A program made the translations under genes and the position numbers. Shown in pieces: positions 1-7,674 of a stretch of 64,000 bases of DNA. The stretch comes from Chthonomonas sp035294165. GTDB taxonomy: Bacteria > Armatimonadota > Chthonomonadetes > Chthonomonadales > Chthonomonadaceae. Positions within the stretch are counted from its first letter, which is position 1; every line of letters starts with the position of its first letter. Under the pieces are notes generated by a model. The model worked only from the letters and a program-made list of their open reading frames with translations. It searched no databases and had not been told where the DNA came from. The stretch is taken from NCBI RefSeq assembly GCF_035294165.1, contig NZ_DATGLN010000161.1, positions 1 through 64,000 of the forward strand. The letters run 5' to 3'.

Positions 1-226
1 TGAGGTCGTTATTGAAGTCATCGGTGGTGGTATGGTGGAAGAGGAGGAGGTTTCTGGCATTATGGAGGTAGAAGCCTTCGTCGGTGAGGAGGGCGCTGCT
101 CCAGGAAAGGCGAGGATAGGCATCGCTGGATAAGGCGTAGACACGAAAGAAAACCATAAGCCCAAGAGTCATCAGTGCAAAGATGCAGAATAGAGGCTTA
201 TTGGAACGATCAGCTCCGAACCGCAC
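1..226 (-). CDS. Membrane glycosyltransferase-like protein, N-terminus only (GT-C type)
   Basis: Partial gene running off the left edge, 75 codons visible. The reading frame opens with GTG at 226, preceded by GGAGG ten bases upstream, and overlaps the end of the next gene upstream by 17 bases; an in-frame ATG at 172 is an alternative start. The protein shows one hydrophobic helix (LFCIFALMTLGLMVFF) followed by a segment with DEGFYLHNARN. An acidic pair in the loop after the first helix is characteristic of GT-C lipid-linked-sugar transferases of the PMT/ArnT (GT39) type. The neighbouring YfhO-like gene belongs to the same broad class, so the pair may act in envelope glycan assembly. Family assignment is by motif only. 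Confidence 0.55.
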   Translation of the reverse strand, partial: MRFGADRSNKPLFCIFALMTLGLMVFFRVYALSSDAYPRLSWSSALLTDEGFYLHNARNLLLFHHTTTDDFNNDL

Positions 227-2435
227 GAAGAGTGCACCTCCATTTCCGACTGCATTGAGAGATGGCTATGCCGATCAATGCCGATAGAGTCAGCAGAGAC
301 AAATAGATTCCAATGGCGAAAGCGGATGGATAGTAGATAAGACGTACGTGATGTGTCCCTGGCCCGAGCAGGAATCCCATAAACGCCATATCAGCAGAAT
401 AGAGGGGTACGTAATGCCCATTTTCTATGGCGTGCCACCCGGGTTGGGCGGTTACAGAGCAGACAACGAAGGCGGGGTGCGTCGTTTGTACTGAGATCAA
501 CAGAACATCGGGCGAGGTCCATACAGCTTTGGCCATAACCGGCTTTGCGCTTATCTGGCAGTTACAAGCCCATTGTGAAGGAAACTTTTTTAATACGGCC
601 TGCTCGATCGGATTGAAATGCGGTGAAGCCATGATCGCCTCCTGTCGCATAAGGTTGCCGGCAATGAGGAGCTGTTTGACAGTCCAAACCGGTGCGTGTG
701 GGTATTCATTTCGATAGACTCTTAGTGGCCCGTACGTATCATAAGTCTCGCTAAGCCATGGATCCGAAAGATGATATATACGTGGCAGCAGTAGAGTAGA
801 GACGTCCATTAACGATGTCAAACGGATGGCGTTAGGCTCACCCAAGGAAAGTGCAACACGTACCATTCCGTCAACGCGCGCTGCTGTGGCAACGGGAACA
901 GGTTCATAGGCGGAAGCCGATGGCAGATTTGCATTCATATTTAGGTTAGGAAGAAGGGTACCTAGTTGTAGCTGTAGAAATGGCCTAGCCCTCTCACCAT
1001 AGTCCGCATAGCCTTCGGTTACGAAACGGTTCCAGTAGGTAGCGTGTTCTGGCGTATAAATGCGAGAAGTGACCGATAGCGGAACCATTGTATGTATGCG
1101 TGCCAGACGATCTGGAGAGACCATAGGTAACCAATCTGTTGAGTAGTATACGAGAGGAAGGGCGGTAAGTATCACAAAAAAGCAAGTTATGTACGTCTTC
1201 GCCGACTTGGATTGCCGGTTTATATAGGCGTTGTAGCCGTATGCGGTTAAGAAACAAGCTGCGAAGTGGAAAATAATCAAGAAACGGGCAGGATCGTGAA
1301 AGAGGGAGATACCCGGTAATGTATAGAAGGCGACCCAAAAAAGACCGCCCATAATCCCGAAGCTCATCCATAGCGTGAGAAGCAGTGCTCCTAGCCAGAA
1401 GCGGACATCTGGAGATCGTTTCCAGAACACTAGGGCATACCCGATGAAGAGCAATGGAATCCACCCGATAAAAACAGCAACTTCCCAGGCGTTCCCCGCC
1501 CCCCAGTAGTCGGCATCGGCCGGGCTTCCGAAGAAATGAGGGAACAGCAAGGCGAGAAGCCCAAGGGGATGAAGCACAAAACGATTTGCTTGCCAAGGTG
1601 TAAGGTGCTCGCGTGAGCTATCGAGAGCCAGTTGCAGAACAGGCAGCAGTTGGCAACTACTTAGGAGTATTCCTCCAACGATTCCTGCAATACAGCCGCA
1701 GAAAGCCATTCGATTTCCGCATGCCGCTATTATCCCCTTCCCGGAAGTGCGTTTAAGTTCATGAAGGCGAAAGGGGAGGTAAGCTCCAAGCAAGAGAAAT
1801 GTGAGATAGGTTACTTGGGGATGGGCGGCGAGGACTAATAGTCCAACGACGGCGGTGAGTTGGAGTACGCTCGCGGGCGTACGCATCTGGAGTAGTCTCT
1901 CAACGCTGTAGAACACTCCCGGAAGGTAGGACAGACTAAAGAGCATCGGCGGAAATTGTGCTTTTCCTAAGAAAGCCCCACTTCCGATAAAGACGGTCGC
2001 ACCGATGAGGGCAGCAGAGCTGCATTGCGTTCGCAACTTCAGGAAGCCATAGAAAAATAGAGCAGCAAGATATGTGTGAATCAGAACGGCCACCGTAATG
2101 TATTTCCACGGTGAGAGCCAGAGCAACAGGAAGGAAAAAGGATAGAGTAAGCCTATCTGCGGGTTGCCGGAATAGGGTTGTCCACACAACAAGAAGGGGT
2201 TCCAAAGAGGCACACGCCCCTGCCGTATCTCCCTAGCAGCAAAATGGGCCATGGGTTGGAAATAGTAGAGAATATCCCCCCAATAGAGAGCTTTACCTTC
2301 AAGAAATTCGCGATAAAGCAGCAAAGTGTAAGCGAGTAAGATAAGGAAAATTGCCGATTCGCGGAAGTACTGAGGTATTCTACTGTACCGAGAGAACCAC
2401 CGATTGCTGCTTTCTGAAGGAACGTTGAAGGACAT
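210..2435 (-). CDS. YfhO-family polytopic membrane protein
   Basis: A 741-residue protein of roughly a dozen hydrophobic helices followed by a soluble C-terminal part and one last helix, the layout of the bacterial YfhO family (GT-C-like proteins implicated in glycosylating cell-wall or lipid glycans). The first loop carries YWGDILYYFQPM, the acidic position expected of GT-C enzymes, and WNPFLLCGQPYSGNPQ follows, also typical of the family. The frame opens at a GTG at 2450, but ATG at 2435 is preferred. No good Shine-Dalgarno site is seen; a TATACT hexamer lies about a dozen bases before the ATG, so a very short or leaderless transcript is possible. It overlaps the downstream GT-C-like gene, suggesting co-expression. 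Substrate unknown. Confidence 0.75.
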   Translation of the reverse strand: MSFNVPSESSNRWFSRYSRIPQYFRESAIFLILLAYTLLLYREFLEGKALYWGDILYYFQPMAHFAAREIRQGRVPLWNPFLLCGQPYSGNPQIGLLYPFSFLLLWLSPWKYITVAVLIHTYLAALFFYGFLKLRTQCSSAALIGATVFIGSGAFLGKAQFPPMLFSLSYLPGVFYSVERLLQMRTPASVLQLTAVVGLLVLAAHPQVTYLTFLLLGAYLPFRLHELKRTSGKGIIAACGNRMAFCGCIAGIVGGILLSSCQLLPVLQLALDSSREHLTPWQANRFVLHPLGLLALLFPHFFGSPADADYWGAGNAWEVAVFIGWIPLLFIGYALVFWKRSPDVRFWLGALLLTLWMSFGIMGGLFWVAFYTLPGISLFHDPARFLIIFHFAACFLTAYGYNAYINRQSKSAKTYITCFFVILTALPLVYYSTDWLPMVSPDRLARIHTMVPLSVTSRIYTPEHATYWNRFVTEGYADYGERARPFLQLQLGTLLPNLNMNANLPSASAYEPVPVATAARVDGMVRVALSLGEPNAIRLTSLMDVSTLLLPRIYHLSDPWLSETYDTYGPLRVYRNEYPHAPVWTVKQLLIAGNLMRQEAIMASPHFNPIEQAVLKKFPSQWACNCQISAKPVMAKAVWTSPDVLLISVQTTHPAFVVCSVTAQPGWHAIENGHYVPLYSADMAFMGFLLGPGTHHVRLIYYPSAFAIGIYLSLLTLSALIGIAISQCSRKWRCTLRAVRS

Positions 2436-2525
2436 TATCCAGTATAGCACTGACGTGATGCAGGGAGTTTAGCACGCATCTGAACAATACGTCAACATCG
2501 CCCATTGGGTAAGGAGAGATCGTAC

Positions 2526-3275
2526 ATGAACAATCTGGCCATCATAGGAGGCACGGGATTCGAGAATCTACCGCCAGAATTTTTTGGCGAGACTGTGTCG
2601 GTGCACTTACCCAATGCCGAAGTGAAAGTAATAAGCATTGCTGACAATTACGTTGAGCCGCAGGCCCTCTACTTTCTTCCTCGTCACGGACACATGCATC
2701 ATCTGGCACCGCATCAAATAGATTACCGTGCGAATATGGAGGCCTTGGTTAAATTGGGCGTAAAAAAAATTTTGGCAACCAATGCGGTTGGCAGCTTGCG
2801 AAGCGATCTCCCCCCTGGAACCCTCCTCATTCCGCATGATTTCATAGACTTTACCCGTAGGAGAACGTTAACCTACTTTGTCGGTTCAGAATGGCGACAT
2901 ACCGATTTTTCCCAGCCGTACAGTCAGGTCATTCGGAATGCTATCATGCGTGCCGCAGAGGAGCTAGATGTCCCTATTGTATCGCGAGGGGTCTATGTTG
3001 GTGTAGATGGCCCACGTTTCGAAACACCCGCAGAGGTGCGCATGTTTGCGCTTGTGGGAGGCGACGTTGTCGGGATGACAGGCGTGCAGGAGGCGATATT
3101 CGCGCGCGAGGCTGGCCTTGAATATGGCTCCTTATGCTTTGTGACGAACTATGCAGCAGGCCTTAGTCTAGAATCTATTGAACATGAGGCTGTTTCTAAA
3201 ATAATGCAGGAGCATCTCCCGACGATTCGGGAAGTGCTATTTCAAGCGGCGCATTTCCTATGTGTTCAGGAATAA
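2526..3275 (+). CDS. S-methyl-5'-thioadenosine / purine nucleoside phosphorylase
   Basis: 249 residues, the usual length of the MTAP branch of trimeric purine nucleoside phosphorylases, which split MTA (or 6-oxopurine nucleosides) with phosphate to free base and (methylthio)ribose-1-phosphate. Visible family motifs are AIIGGTGF at the N-terminus, FLPRHG (phosphate site), TNAVGSL, GVDGPRFETPAEVRM and the base-site region FVTNYAAG. The frame extends upstream to a TTG, but ATG 2526 has AAGGAG nine bases before it and aligns with the usual family start. It is divergent from the YfhO-like gene over about 90 bases and is followed 60 bases later by ridA. Whether MTA or guanosine/inosine is the main substrate cannot be settled from motifs seen here. 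Confidence 0.88.
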   Translation: MNNLAIIGGTGFENLPPEFFGETVSVHLPNAEVKVISIADNYVEPQALYFLPRHGHMHHLAPHQIDYRANMEALVKLGVKKILATNAVGSLRSDLPPGTLLIPHDFIDFTRRRTLTYFVGSEWRHTDFSQPYSQVIRNAIMRAAEELDVPIVSRGVYVGVDGPRFETPAEVRMFALVGGDVVGMTGVQEAIFAREAGLEYGSLCFVTNYAAGLSLESIEHEAVSKIMQEHLPTIREVLFQAAHFLCVQE

Positions 3276-3335
3276 CTTCAACGAAGGATAATTTAGCGGG
3301 TATCCTGATGACAGTGATGCTCTATGGAGGTGGTC

Positions 3336-3719
3336 ATGGAGAAGATTCCGGTGTATACAGGGTCGAGACTGCCGACGGCACCCTATACTCCAGGTATACG
3401 TGTAGGAAACCTAGTTTTTGTGTCAGGGCAAGTACCCCTCGATCCCACCACACATCAAGTGGTGCGCGATGACTTCGAGCGAGCCGTGCGTCAATGCATC
3501 GAAAATGTGCAACAAGTTTTGGCTGAAGCGGGCACGGGTTTAGAACACTGTGTGAAAGTAACCGTCTTCCTGAAAGACATGGATAATTTCGACAGACTCA
3601 ACAAAGTATATGCCGAGTATTTCGGACTGGTAAAGCCTGCTCGAACCTGCATCCAGGCAGCTCGTCTACCGCTAGATGTGGATGTTGAGATCGAAGCTAT
3701 CGCGGTGATTCCCGCTTGA
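3336..3719 (+). CDS. ridA: RidA family enamine/imine deaminase
   Basis: 127 residues, standard RidA size. RidA trimers hydrolyse reactive 2-aminoacrylate and related enamines/imines released by PLP enzymes. Motifs: GNLVFVSGQVPLDP near residue 25, NVQQVLAEAG, VKVTVFLKDMDNF, and PARTCIQAARLPLDVDVEIE at the C-terminus, including the conserved arginine that binds the carboxylate. Two ATGs lie in frame at 3324 and 3336; GGAGG at 3326-3330 sits five bases before 3336, which decides the start. It follows the nucleoside phosphorylase gene on the same strand with a 60-base gap and probably shares its transcript. Confidence 0.9.
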   Translation: MEKIPVYTGSRLPTAPYTPGIRVGNLVFVSGQVPLDPTTHQVVRDDFERAVRQCIENVQQVLAEAGTGLEHCVKVTVFLKDMDNFDRLNKVYAEYFGLVKPARTCIQAARLPLDVDVEIEAIAVIPA

Positions 3720-3784
3720 AGGAGATTAGCAAACGGAGGTTGCGATGCGGTGAGGCGCCAAAATGTCCGATAATGTTAAATATG

Positions 3785-3840
3785 ATTTTTTGAAGCCCTA
3801 TAGGGCTTCAAAAAATCGCGCGCGGCGCCTTCGGCGCCGC
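3785..3840. terminator. Double inverted repeat between convergent genes
   Basis: A perfect 32-base palindrome (3785-3816, stem core GAAGCCC/GGGCTTC flanked by six T and six A) is followed by a GC-rich 8-bp stem with a three-base loop (3822-3829 with 3833-3840). Read on the minus strand, the GC stem is followed within a few bases by ATTTTTT, so it can terminate the ftsY operon; the palindrome can fold on both strands. Function is inferred from structure and from lying between convergent ridA and ftsY. Confidence 0.6.
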
Positions 3841-3847
3841 TACTGCC

Positions 3848-4777
3848 CTATTCCCCCAACAACCTGTCTACAAAACTACGAGCGTTAAACTCCTCTAACG
3901 CCTCAACACGTTCCCCCGTCCCTACCAGCTTTATCGGCAACTTTAAATCGTCGGCAATGCTTAGTACAATGCCTCCCCGCGCCGTCCCATCTAGCTTCGT
4001 CAATACGATCCCTGTAATCGGGATAAACTTTAGAAACAACTTCGCTTGGCTTATCGCATTCTGACCCGTCGTCGCATCAAGGACTAGGAGCACCTCATCC
4101 GGCGCCCGCTCCAACTCCCTTTCAGCAATACGATAGATTTTACGTAACTCCTCCATCAAGTTCACCCTCGTGTGCAAACGCCCCGCTGTATCCGCGATAA
4201 CATAGTCCGTTCCTCTTGCACGAGCCGCGCGAATCGCGTCGTAAATAACAGCAGAAGGATCGGCTCCCTCACGGTGTCGTACCATATCGGTTCCCGTTCG
4301 CTGCGCCCACACCGCCAGCTGGTCAATTGCAGCCGCTCGAAAGGTATCTCCTGCTGCTAGTATCACGCTTTTCCCACGGCTCTGTAACATATGCGCCATC
4401 TTTGCAATTGTGGTCGTCTTCCCTACCCCATTCACCCCAACTATAAGATAGAGAGTGGGTAGAGAAGGAGACTCCTTAAGGCGAATGTTGGATGGATCAC
4501 CACCCTCCAATACGGCGATCATCTCCCGTTTCAAAGTCTCTACTGCCTGCTGAATCGAGCGGATACCCTCTTCTTCAACCGCACGCCGAAGGGCACTTAT
4601 CAGACGCTGCGTTGTCTGCACATTGATGTCAGCCTGAATGAGGGTAGCCTCAAGCTCCTCATATAGCTCCTCATCAACCTTTCTCCCCCCCGCTACAACT
4701 TGCTCGATGGTGTTTCGTATTTTTTGGAATAGCTGAAAAGGCATCTCACCCCTTCTCCCTAAAACTTTCACTGCCAT
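3848..4777 (-). CDS. ftsY: Signal recognition particle receptor FtsY
   Basis: 309 residues: an N-terminal four-helix N domain followed by the SRP GTPase G domain. G1 is GVNGVGKTTT, the DTFRAAA insertion-box start is present, G3 is DTAGR and G4 is TKLDGTARGG, then GTGERVEALEEF near the C-terminus. FtsY docks SRP-bound ribosomes at the membrane. There is no long acidic A domain, as in many bacteria. The ATG at 4777 is used; a second ATG at 4744 has a purine-rich GGAGAAGGGGTGAG just before it and would give 298 residues. The gene starts 12 bases after the stop of the upstream sugar permease, so it is probably the last gene of that operon, an unusual partner for ftsY. Confidence 0.93.
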   Translation of the reverse strand: MAVKVLGRRGEMPFQLFQKIRNTIEQVVAGGRKVDEELYEELEATLIQADINVQTTQRLISALRRAVEEEGIRSIQQAVETLKREMIAVLEGGDPSNIRLKESPSLPTLYLIVGVNGVGKTTTIAKMAHMLQSRGKSVILAAGDTFRAAAIDQLAVWAQRTGTDMVRHREGADPSAVIYDAIRAARARGTDYVIADTAGRLHTRVNLMEELRKIYRIAERELERAPDEVLLVLDATTGQNAISQAKLFLKFIPITGIVLTKLDGTARGGIVLSIADDLKLPIKLVGTGERVEALEEFNARSFVDRLLGE

Positions 4778-4789
4778 TATAGCCGATCT

Positions 4790-6112
4790 TCACCCCTTGA
4801 TGCCCGTAAGCGTGACCCCCTCAATAAAGTAACGTTGTGTGAAGAAGAAGAGCACTAAGACCGGAAGCATAACCATCGTAGAGGCCGCCATCATCATCCC
4901 CGGCTCACCCCCATGCGCATTCTGAAAAAGCTGCAGAGCGTAGGCTAGCGTTTCGTGGGCAGGAGAGCTGATGTAGATCAGCGGCCCGCGGAAATCGTTC
5001 CAAGCCCCCATGAAAGTCATAATAGTGACGGCGGCTAGGGCAGGTTTAATCTGGGGCAGCATAATGCGCCAATAGATCATGTAGAACGAACAGCCATCTA
5101 TCTTCGCTGCATCTTCCAATTCACTTGGAATGCCAAGAAAGAACTGGCGCAGCATGAAAATATAGAATGCCGAACCAAAAAAGGCCGGCACCCATAACGG
5201 CTTAAGAGTATCTATCCAGCCGAGCCAGCGGAAAATGAGGAAGACCGGCATCATGGTGACCGCCGATGGCAACATCATCGTTGCAAGCACCAGCATGAAG
5301 AGAGAGTCACGGCCAGGGAACCTCAAACGGGCAAAGCCATAAGCAACCGTCGAGGCAGAAAATAAGGCCCCCAAAATAGACAGCACCGTGATCTCAACCG
5401 TATTGATCAGGAAAACCAATCCATAATGCGTTTCAGGCGGAAGAAAGCGTAGCGCATCCGAGTAGTTCTGCCATTTCGGCGCAAAATGCTGCACTTCATG
5501 CATCGCTGTGCTTGGAACCCATAACCGCTGCCCCTGATCAACTCCTTTAGAAATGACTTCGACAAGCCGCACCCCATGGGTAACATCGCCTAGTGCCGCC
5601 ACACGAAGCCTGTTGCCATGATATTCCACCCAATACACCGGATACTCCACCCCATGCAGACGCACCCTATCCTGCTGCGTGGGTATCCAAACCGGCGGAA
5701 ATCGACTCATCTGAGAATCGTCTTTCAACGAGGTGGAAACGAGCCATGCAAACGGAATCAAAAAAAGTATCGAACCGGCAATGAGAATCATATGGAGGAT
5801 CGTCTGACGAGCCGATTCCCTCATATACTTTAAGCTCTGCCAGGGGAAAGTACGTCGCACAAAAAATCGGTATATCCCCCACTCGACAGCAAGGCAAGGA
5901 ACCGAACTCATGAGCGTCTTCCATACAGGCGTAAACGGTAGTGCGGCTATTATCAACACCCAGAGTGGCAGCAGACAGCCTAATATAAGCGCAACAGACC
6001 TTGCGCGCGCATGAAGAGCGCCCAACAGAAGAGGAATCCATGCTCCCACAAACACAGCTGCGCCCAAAACGGCTAATACAACCCAAATCGGTGCCAATGC
6101 AGAACTGTGCAT
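4790..6112 (-). CDS. Sugar ABC transporter permease, MalG type, with N-terminal extension and extracytoplasmic insert
   Basis: 440 residues, well over the usual 270-300 of MalG-type permeases. The C-terminal part is a normal permease with the EAA loop EDAAKIDGCSFYMIYWRIML, which contacts the ATPase. Two additions stand out: about 95 residues at the N-terminus with about three extra hydrophobic helices, and about 60 polar residues (near 145-208) inserted after the normal first helix, between PPVWIP and the NYSDALRF segment, presumably outside the membrane. The frame opens at TTG 6127, but ATG 6112 follows AGGGGAG by five bases. It lies downstream of the HTH gene and pairs with the fused binding-protein/permease encoded at 7671-10151. 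No ATPase gene is in the window, so a shared MsmK/MalK-like ATPase is likely. Confidence 0.85.
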   Translation of the reverse strand: MHSSALAPIWVVLAVLGAAVFVGAWIPLLLGALHARARSVALILGCLLPLWVLIIAALPFTPVWKTLMSSVPCLAVEWGIYRFFVRRTFPWQSLKYMRESARQTILHMILIAGSILFLIPFAWLVSTSLKDDSQMSRFPPVWIPTQQDRVRLHGVEYPVYWVEYHGNRLRVAALGDVTHGVRLVEVISKGVDQGQRLWVPSTAMHEVQHFAPKWQNYSDALRFLPPETHYGLVFLINTVEITVLSILGALFSASTVAYGFARLRFPGRDSLFMLVLATMMLPSAVTMMPVFLIFRWLGWIDTLKPLWVPAFFGSAFYIFMLRQFFLGIPSELEDAAKIDGCSFYMIYWRIMLPQIKPALAAVTIMTFMGAWNDFRGPLIYISSPAHETLAYALQLFQNAHGGEPGMMMAASTMVMLPVLVLFFFTQRYFIEGVTLTGIKG

Positions 6113-6123
6113 CTCCACTCCCC

Positions 6124-6615
6124 TCAACTCTTTCTGTCATGTTTGAGAATTCGCCCCAATAACCACGGCAACCCGCGCCCCTCGTTACTAGGTTCATCCG
6201 ATTGTCCAGGCATGTCCTCTCGCTCCTTGGCCTTCAGCAAATCTATGAGGGCTTGTTGAAGCCTTTCGTTGGACTGAAGGGTATCTCTAAGCAGAATGTA
6301 GATTCTATCCATCTCAAGTTGAAGCCGTTCTTGCTCATGCAGAAGGCGATTCAGCAGGGTAACCACACGATCGAACTGTTCGTCGTATTGTCTAATTTTT
6401 TCAGATATTTGACTGATATTATCAGACACATCGTCATCAACCTTTGCTGTTTCAGGTAGAAGTACTCGTATTTTTTCTGACATATTGTCTGTCTTTAATT
6501 TGCCATTTTTGACGTACCGATAGATTGTACGTTCGGATACACCAAGCCGTCGAGCGGCCTCAGCAATCGTCACTCCATGAGAGACATGACTCGTATTTTG
6601 ATCGGCGGAAGGCAT
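6124..6615 (-). CDS. Excisionase/MerR-like helix-turn-helix protein with coiled coil
   Basis: 163 residues. Residues 15-45 form a helix-turn-helix of the excisionase or MerR N-terminal type (TIAEAARRLGVSERTIYRYV followed by KNGKLKT). Residues about 65-130 have heptad-like spacing rich in Glu, Gln, Arg and Leu and are probably a coiled coil for oligomerisation. The C-terminus has a short hydrophobic stretch, GLPWLLGRIL. The start at 6615 is preceded by AAGGA eight bases upstream. It lies 45 bases after the tyrosine recombinase gene and just before the sugar permease gene. The recombinase neighbour suggests a directionality factor, but it could equally regulate transcription of the operon or organise DNA. 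No specific family is recognised. Confidence 0.7.
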   Translation of the reverse strand: MPSADQNTSHVSHGVTIAEAARRLGVSERTIYRYVKNGKLKTDNMSEKIRVLLPETAKVDDDVSDNISQISEKIRQYDEQFDRVVTLLNRLLHEQERLQLEMDRIYILLRDTLQSNERLQQALIDLLKAKEREDMPGQSDEPSNEGRGLPWLLGRILKHDRKS

Positions 6616-6660
6616 TTGAGTGTCCTTGAAGCGGTCTCGTTTTAGGCTTGATAATGAGTA

Positions 6661-7674
6661 TTATACAGAATTCGATGATGGGCGCTCAGATAAATACCTC
6701 GAAAGTGTCTCGCTTATCTCTCCCTGTAAATCTTGCCGATTATCGTCGTAAATGCGCAGCGTCTCTAAACGCGCATGTCGCGAAAGACGTTGAACTCGGC
6801 GTATGTCCCCCTGTGAAAGATCAAGAGCTAAAGTGATGGCCGTGTGCCGTAAACGATGAGGGCTAATAGGCTTTGCTATCCCGCAGGCTTTCGCCCGTGC
6901 GCGTACGATCTTGTAAACGCCATCGGCTGTAAGAGCTTGCCCCCGATGACAGTTGCTTAAACTGACAATTAAGGGCGAAGAGATACTATCTGCGTGCCCA
7001 CTAGCACTGAGATAATCCCGCAGAGCCTCCTGCAAGCGCGGAGAAAGGCGAATGGTCTCCTTTTGAGTCCCACGTCCCTTACCCGTTATGGAGAGCGTTC
7101 CGGTCTCTGCCTCAAAGTCGCCAACGCGCAAGGCTACAATTTCAGCTCGGCGCAAGGCGTTCTCTAAGAGGAGTAACAGCAAAACGAGGTCACGCTTCCC
7201 TACGAGGGTCGTGGTATCAATAGAATTCACCAGTTCACGTGCCAAAGCACCATCTACACCGGTGGTGTCACGATAGGGTCTTACACGCTCGCCAACAACG
7301 CGCCCCTCTAAAACCACATCTGTCAAGCCTAAACGTCTTGCAAAGCGCACCAAACTTTTTACTGCCGCCAATCTCCGATTTATGGTAGCTTCTGCCAGCC
7401 CCTGTTCCATTAGATAGGCCTTGTAACGGAACAACAACAAAGTCATCTCAGAAGCCGGTAGGCTCAAAAACTGCCGTACACACTCCGGCGATGGCAGGGA
7501 TTGAAAGCTAAATCGAAAGAAGTCTTTAAGATCGGCAGCATAGGCACGACGAGTGTTTTCGCTTCTGCGGTCGGCCAGAAGCAACCCAACGAGGTCATAT
7601 TGTGCAGGCAGCCCCTGCTGCACGGAATCGGTATTGTCTGTTTCGTTCAGGGCAGGTTCCGCTCGTGGGTTCAT
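6661..7674 (-). CDS. Tyrosine recombinase (XerC/XerD-like)
   Basis: 337 residues with a SAM-like core-binding N-terminal domain and a tyrosine recombinase catalytic domain. Numbered from ATG 7674, the catalytic set is Arg175 (NALRRAEI), Lys199 (TGKGRG), His273 and Arg276 (PHRLRHTA), His300 (LSRHARLE) and nucleophile Tyr309 (RIYDD), all present with correct spacing. The ATG overlaps the TGA of the upstream transporter gene as ATGA, so translation is coupled; the longer frame to 7701 is not needed. It could be the chromosome-dimer resolvase Xer or the integrase of a small mobile module. Its position inside a sugar-transporter operon, next to an excisionase-like HTH gene and not beside a tRNA, is unusual. 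Confidence 0.88.
   Translation of the reverse strand: MNPRAEPALNETDNTDSVQQGLPAQYDLVGLLLADRRSENTRRAYAADLKDFFRFSFQSLPSPECVRQFLSLPASEMTLLLFRYKAYLMEQGLAEATINRRLAAVKSLVRFARRLGLTDVVLEGRVVGERVRPYRDTTGVDGALARELVNSIDTTTLVGKRDLVLLLLLLENALRRAEIVALRVGDFEAETGTLSITGKGRGTQKETIRLSPRLQEALRDYLSASGHADSISSPLIVSLSNCHRGQALTADGVYKIVRARAKACGIAKPISPHRLRHTAITLALDLSQGDIRRVQRLSRHARLETLRIYDDNRQDLQGEISETLSRYLSERPSSNSV

Noticed and set aside
5667..6197. 176-codon minus-strand frame
   Set aside because: Shadow of the sugar permease gene in another frame.
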